Source: Rhodocollybia butyracea
Lineage: Eukaryota; Basidiomycota; Agaricomycetes; Agaricales; Omphalotaceae
DNA length: 64,000 bases
NCBI GenBank assembly: GCA_015501585.1
Contig: JADNRY010000007.1
Span: 744,001 to 808,000, forward strand
Direction of reading: 5' to 3'
Position numbers and translations under genes: made by a program. This document shows, piece by piece, positions 59,706 through 64,000 of the stretch. The first letter of the stretch is position 1. Each line of letters opens with the position of its first letter. The notes beneath the pieces are model-generated. The model worked only from the letters and a program-made list of their open reading frames with translations, did no database searches and was not told the DNA's origin.

Positions 59706-60740
59706 CTATTGCTTCTTCTCCTTGTTTTCTCCCGCCGCGTTGGGTGCGTGACCAGTAGTTTGCATCTTGGCAACGAATGCTCGAATACCGAAGAACATCA
59801 TGAGCACGGCCGCAGCGAGAGATTTACCGTCCATAGGGGAAAGTGGCTTCGTCTCCTTCATATCTACCAAGAAAAAGGCATAGATGTAAGGAGAAAGGGC
59901 GGAAAGCACCGGACGAAAGGCTGCATGCGACGTCGAGAGTCCGTAGATGATGGCTGGATGGAATGTGTTAAAGGATATTTCGTGAGGAGGAAGGATACTG
60001 ACCGACTAAGCCACCTCCCCACACATCAAGCGTGCTGAGGATGTTTTTGAACGGAGACCGGGGTCCTTTTCTGAGGAATACAGGAGTGAAGCCACCAGAG
60101 CCCCAGTTGGGATTCCAGACACCAAGAGAGGCAGCAGTGACACCTCCCCCAGCACTAGCTGTACACCCGAGAATGAAGTGGAAAAGAGGACTGTTTACCA
60201 AGGAAGGGTTGATAGAGTCGTAGTAAGGTGAGCCAGGGGCAAGGTGAGCCAGAGTACCCACGACAGCACCCGTCCGCAGCATCGCGTCGATGGGGAAAAA
60301 AGCAAAGTCCAAAGTAGCAAGAGACTCCGTCTCAGCCAGGACAGAGGGTATTAGAGAGAATATAAAAGTTAAGATTAGATGGACCGAGATATAGTTAATC
60401 CAGGGTAGTGGTGCATAAAGCACCGGAGGAGGTAGATTAAGGAGGAAATGGGAAAAGATCATCCCGCCCCAGCACATGAGGCAGAATCCTCCGATGTATG
60501 ATTTCCAACCATGAGACGAATGTGTGTTAAATTTGTGGGTATTGGTCTGAAATACAAGTGAAATTCTGGGAAAAATAGCTTAGTCAAAGTAAGATTAACT
60601 GCAAGTATTGCATACCTTGCTGCATGAAGAGTGTTGAACCACGGAAAAGGATACACCACGGGATTCACGACACCCCCAAGGGATACGAATCCCGCCGAAA
60701 TAGGTTGCAAAATTTGTTGAAACAAGCTCATTGTTGTCAT
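59706..60740 (-). CDS. TRIC-like intracellular cation channel
   Basis: A polytopic membrane protein starting at ATG 60740 (MTTMSLFQQILQPISAGF). Exons encode WFNTLHAARYAILAV, then SYIGGFCLMCWGGMIFSHF, LLNLPPPVLYAPLPWINYIS, VHLILTFIFSLIPSVL, FFPIDAMLRTGAVVGT, SPLFHFILGCTASAGGGVTA and STLDVWGGGLVG, ending MDGKSLAAAVLMMFFGIRAF and a Lys-rich tail KEKKQ, stop 59706. The order GG-x-x-x-SH-x-x-N, D-x-x-x-R-x-G, a glycine-rich GGG helix and the lysine-rich tail resemble the TRIC family (trimeric ER/SR monovalent cation channels). The match is by pattern only, so another small polytopic family is possible. It shares a 101-bp divergent spacer with the RRM gene. Confidence 0.55.
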
Positions 60741-60841
60741 GGTTTGAGTCGGGGGCCGTCGGCATAGGCGGCGCTTAGTTCTGTGGATTAGTCACATCAC
60801 ACATGTGACACTCAGACCTTTCTTTCTTCACAACCACCATC
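60741..60841. promoter_or_regulatory. compact bidirectional promoter (101 bp)
   Basis: Separates the divergent starts of the TRIC-like and RRM genes. It contains the inverted repeat GTCACAT-N5-ATGTGAC (60791-60809), a candidate binding site, and a pyrimidine tract (ctttctttctt) just upstream of 60842. Confidence 0.5.
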
Positions 60842-62812
60842 ATGTCCGAAGACGCTGATTTATACGGAGGTGAGTATTGCGTTCATATCTGGTGGTATAT
60901 TTTACATACTAACTTATTGATAGACCTCTATGAAACAGACTTTGCCGACCAAACAGAGCCTCCCAAACCGCAGGAAAAAGTCGAATTAAAGCCTCAAGAG
61001 TCTCAGCCCGCAAAACCCTCAGGCGCCCTTGATACCTCTTCATCTGCCACATACCATCCTACAAGCGCTCAAACATCCACAGTACCTCAAGTACAACAAA
61101 TACAGACTTATGATTCAGAAGATTATAGTAGAGGTGCGGCGTCAATGCAACAAGGCGGATATTCCGAGCAACGCTCCGTTCGCCCGTCCGAGATGAAAGA
61201 CGATGGGTGAGTTTTCACTGACCTATCTCCCAACTAATCCTCTTCGGGAGCACCGAGTCGCTGTGCTGTGTTTACACTCGGCGCTGCAGGAGTAGATCAA
61301 ATAACACGTGTATAGAGTCATCGTCGTCACTATCACCGTATCGTTGTCTACCGTAATTCGCCGTTCGCTACACGAAGTAGGCTAGGCTAAACACAGCACA
61401 GTAGAGTCCTCATTTTCTTGTTTCCATGTCCTCTTGTTCTAGCCTACTCATACTAATAGCATCTTTTGTGCTCCTATTGTCCCTATGCGCCAATCTGTAT
61501 GGCTTTCAAATTTATCTCTCGAACGCCCTTTCCGCCTTTTCCTCGACTATGCACTCTCCCTCGCCGGTTTCTCTTTGTAGAAAAATGTTTATCGGGTAAA
61601 TTGTTCATTAGTATACCATTATAATAGGAGCACTAATGCCTTCTCTTGCTCTTCTCCTCGATGCATACATAGAGTAAGTTTTCTTAATCAGCATACGAGC
61701 TATTTGTTAGTAACCTCTCTTCCCTACAGGGTCTTCATTGGGATAGTTCAGATGAATCCTTGCGAACGTACTTTGAACAGTTTGGCAAGGTTGAGCACGC
61801 CAGTATCATGCGCGACCCAACGGGACGTTCTCGATGCTTTGCATTCGTACGTTTATTGTTATTGCTTATATCCTTGTGCTTATGCCCTCGACAGTTGACT
61901 TTTGAGGATCCAGCCAGTGTCAACGCTGTGATGGCTCAGGAGCACATGCTAGATGGCAAGATTGTGAGTTGACCGCCAATCAATCAATCAATCAATCGTG
62001 CACCTCCTCACCAATTTCTACAGATCGATCCTAAACGAGCTATACCACGCCACGAACATGCTCGGGCACAAAAGCTTTTCATAGGTGGCCTGGCGGCCAC
62101 AGTTACTTCCGAGTCAATGAGAGAGTTCTTTTCCCAGTATGGCAAAGTCGTCGACTCTAATGTAATGTTGGATCGCGAGACAGGAAACAGTAAAGGGTTT
62201 GGGTTTTTATCAATAGAAGGCGCCGATGTTTCATCGTTCCTTGGATTTGGGAACCTTTCAATTGACGGCAAACTGGTGAGTAATGCGTAGTTCACCGTAT
62301 CGATTGCTATATTCAATTTCGTTCAGATTGATGTCAAGCTGGCTCAGCCCCGGTTCCAACGAGACCAAGAGGAGCAAAGTGGTGGCGGCAGCGAAGGAGG
62401 GTTTAACAACCGTGGTGGAGCATATAACAATGCTAACTTTCAAAGTGGAGGAAGTGGCGTTGCGGCAGGAGGAAACTTCGCTAACCCCGCTGGAGCTGCT
62501 TCGACACTGCCATTCGACCCTCAAGCACTTGCTGCGTTGTACACAAGAATGTTCCAGATGGCGGGTGGCGCAAGTATGAATAACATGATGCCGATGATGG
62601 GAATGAGAAATATGCAAGCAATGCAGGGGATGCAGGGAGGAAATCCGATGGGTATGGGAGTTAGTGGAATGGGTAGAGGGGGAGTAGGTGGGATGGGTCA
62701 AAACATTCCCAGAGCACCCAGGGGCAACGGATATGGAATGGGACCTGCGGCTGGTGTAGGTCCTGCGCGATCCCAAAGAGGGCAGCACAATTATCACCCT
62801 TATGGTCGGTGA
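60842..62812 (+). CDS. hnRNP-type RNA-binding protein, two RRMs (Hrp1/Musashi-like)
   Basis: Predicted exons are 60842-60869, 60924-61206, 61581-61595 (15 nt), 61673 (1 nt), 61730-61846, 61895-61963, 62024-62275 and 62327-62812, totalling 1,251 nt (416 residues). The N-terminus is acidic, then Gln/Ser-rich. RRM1 has RNP2 KMFIGGL, built across the two micro-exons, and RNP1 RSRCFAFLTF. RRM2 has RNP2 KLFIGGL and RNP1 NSKGFGFLSI. The C-terminal region is Gly/Asn-rich, then Met/Gly-rich (MNNMMPMMGMRNMQAMQGMQ) and ends HNYHPYGR. Tandem RRMs with this spacing fit Hrp1/Nab4-like mRNA 3'-end/export factors or Musashi-like regulators. The first large intron (61207-61580, 374 nt) is unusually long and contains a 14-bp inverted repeat. 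Confidence 0.9.
61261..61401 (+). other. intronic inverted repeat
   Basis: CTGTGCTGTGTTTA at 61261-61274 and its exact complement TAAACACAGCACAG at 61388-61401 could form a 14-bp stem inside the long intron, bringing its splice sites closer. Confidence 0.6.
61673..61673 (+). other. probable single-nucleotide exon
   Basis: RRM1 needs ATC GGN GGT CTT, but the 15-nt exon ends ATCGG and the next large exon begins GGTCTT, leaving exactly one base missing. At 61671-61679 the sequence AG-A-GTAAGT offers a 1-nt exon with perfect acceptor and donor, preceded by actaat (61632) and a pyrimidine run. The flanking introns are then 77 and 56 nt. With the A, the coding total is divisible by three; without it the frame is lost after RNP2. 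Confidence 0.7.
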
Positions 62813-62938
62813 TTCAGAACGGTTCTTTTTCTCCTTTTCTTCTTTATACTACTGCTGTACACTACGATTATACAACCTACGTTCCTAATACTTAGAAGCG
62901 TGTTCTGTACTTTTGTACTTAAGGGTGGGCTCTCAATA

Positions 62939-64000
62939 ATGTTTCGTCACCTGCTTATATACAACAAACTTTTTTGCCAATCGAGGATAAGGCTCTCTAC
63001 TTTCTCTAGATTCAAAATGACTAGCGAGGCCCCACTGGCAAAAAAAGCAAGAACAGAAAAAGTACGTGAACAGTGGATGAGCAACCAAATCCACCCATCT
63101 TTCTATCATAGGTCATTGGAACTCATAATGGCAAGTAATTGCATGTTGAGACTATCAAAACACGAAGCGATTCTCCTTTTCAGGAACTTTCCATTGCGAC
63201 GAGGCCCTTGCCGTGTATCTTTTGAGAAAAACTGCGACTTATCGCAATTCCGGTGAATAACTTGTGCGCTTCAATAAAAATAAAACTTTTGCTCATCCTC
63301 TTTACAGAGGTAAAGCGTTCTCGCGATCCGGCGGTACTCGACACTTGTGACATTGTTGTCGACGTCGGTGCCGTCTACGATGAATCAAAACAGAGATTTG
63401 ACCACCACCAGAGAGGATTTGAGGAAGTTTTTGGTTGGGGTTTTAGCACCAAGTTGAGCTCCGCTGGCCTGATATACAAGTGCGCCGTGTCTTGCTTGCT
63501 ATTATGACTTCCTCTGACCAAGTAACAGACATTTCGGCAAAGAGATCATATCGAATCACACTCAGCTACCTGTGGAACATCCCAATGTTCAGACGCTTTG
63601 GCTGAAACTTTACAAAGTGAGTTCACCTTTCTTTCATATATATGGCTTCTCATTGTGCTTGCAGGAGTTCATTGAAGCCGTTGACGCAAACGATAATGGC
63701 ATTTCTCAATATCCCTCTGACCTGCAGCCTCGATATCATGTTTCCACAAACCTGTCTAGTCGTGTCGCACATTTGAACCCTCCGTGGAATAAACCGCTGG
63801 ATTCACAGGGCATGGACGCATGTTAACTTTTTGTCCAAAACGCACCATAGTAACGAATTTGGGAACAGGTTCAGTTCGAAAAGGCCTCTTTGCTTACCGG
63901 AACGGAGTTCTTTGAACGCTTGGATTATTACGCGAATGCATGGCTTCCAGCAAGGGACCTTCTCATTTCAGCTATTCAAAGCAGCAAGGCAAAAGTGGAC
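62939..64000 (+). CDS. MYG1-family exonuclease, 5' part (runs off window)
   Basis: MYG1/UPF0160 proteins are DHH-like 3'-5' RNA exonucleases found in mitochondria and nucleus. The upstream ATG 62939 gives an Arg-rich, acid-free leader (MFRHLLIYNKLFCQSRIRLS) resembling a mitochondrial presequence; ATG 63017 (MTSEAPLAKKARTEK) would give a form with a basic nuclear-signal-like start. Exon 2 (63112-63130, VIGTHNG) joins TFHCDEALAVYLLRKTATYR through a GC-AG intron (63131-63183). Later exons carry CDIVVDVGAVYDESKQRFDH with HHQRGF, FSTKLSSAGLIYK, HFGKEIISN, EFIEAVDANDNGI, YHVSTNLSSRVAHLNPPWN and FFERLDYYANAWLPARDL at the window edge. The DVGAVYD and FDHHQ metal motifs are intact. The 3' third is outside the window. 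Confidence 0.92.

Noticed and set aside
62258..62797. 179-codon minus-strand ORF opposite the RRM gene
   Set aside because: Antisense of the Met/Gly-rich C-terminus; no domains, and the plus-strand exon is supported by RRM continuity.

Overview
The window is nuclear DNA from a filamentous basidiomycete, most likely an agaricomycete. The evidence is dense genes with many 50-60 nt GT-AG (and two GC-AG) introns, a PriA-type cysteine-rich secreted protein, a GH16 glucanase ending in a hydrophobic segment, a P4-ATPase and many fungal retroelement remains. I see no bacterial-style operons, CRISPR arrays or complete tRNA/rRNA genes. Exon boundaries were placed by eye from splice motifs and protein continuity.

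Layout. (1) 1-18.8 kb is a repeat-rich island. It holds two copies of a dispersed repeat (547-1215; 17741-18790, the second split by an inverted-repeat element), a full-length Ty1/copia element with 273-bp LTRs and 5-bp target-site duplication (4041-8926), a second, decayed copia element (9225-13950) split by an unclassified 2.03-kb element (10583-12611), and a decayed P-element/THAP9-like transposase gene (about 13950-17404). (2) 18.8-25.9 kb is sparse: a PP2C phosphatase at 21186-22907, otherwise weak or decayed coding traces. (3) 25.9-50.7 kb is a gene-rich block: carnitine acyltransferase, SNF2-type helicase, SH3 membrane protein, P4-ATPase flippase, GH16 glucanase, SurE-like nucleotidase, ribosomal protein eS24, a UPF0132/DUF4870 membrane protein, a small secreted protein, PriA-like protein, and PP2A scaffold subunit A. 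(4) 50.7-58.8 kb is again accessory: a secreted-protein gene with an internally duplicated domain, broken by a SINE-like insertion, a 519-bp TRIM-like retroelement with identical LTRs, and a second copy of the unclassified element; then a 405-bp foldback element carrying telomere-like repeats. (5) 58.9-64.0 kb holds an uncharacterised gene, a TRIC-like channel gene, a two-RRM RNA-binding protein gene and the 5' part of a MYG1-like gene that runs off the right edge.

The most notable points are a probable single-nucleotide exon in the RRM gene at 61673, the unclassified TATT...AATA element whose two copies each interrupt a reading frame with a 4-bp target duplication, the TRIM-like element, the telomere-repeat foldback element, and a consistent CpG-to-TpG decay signature across the mobile elements that explains many in-frame TGA stops.
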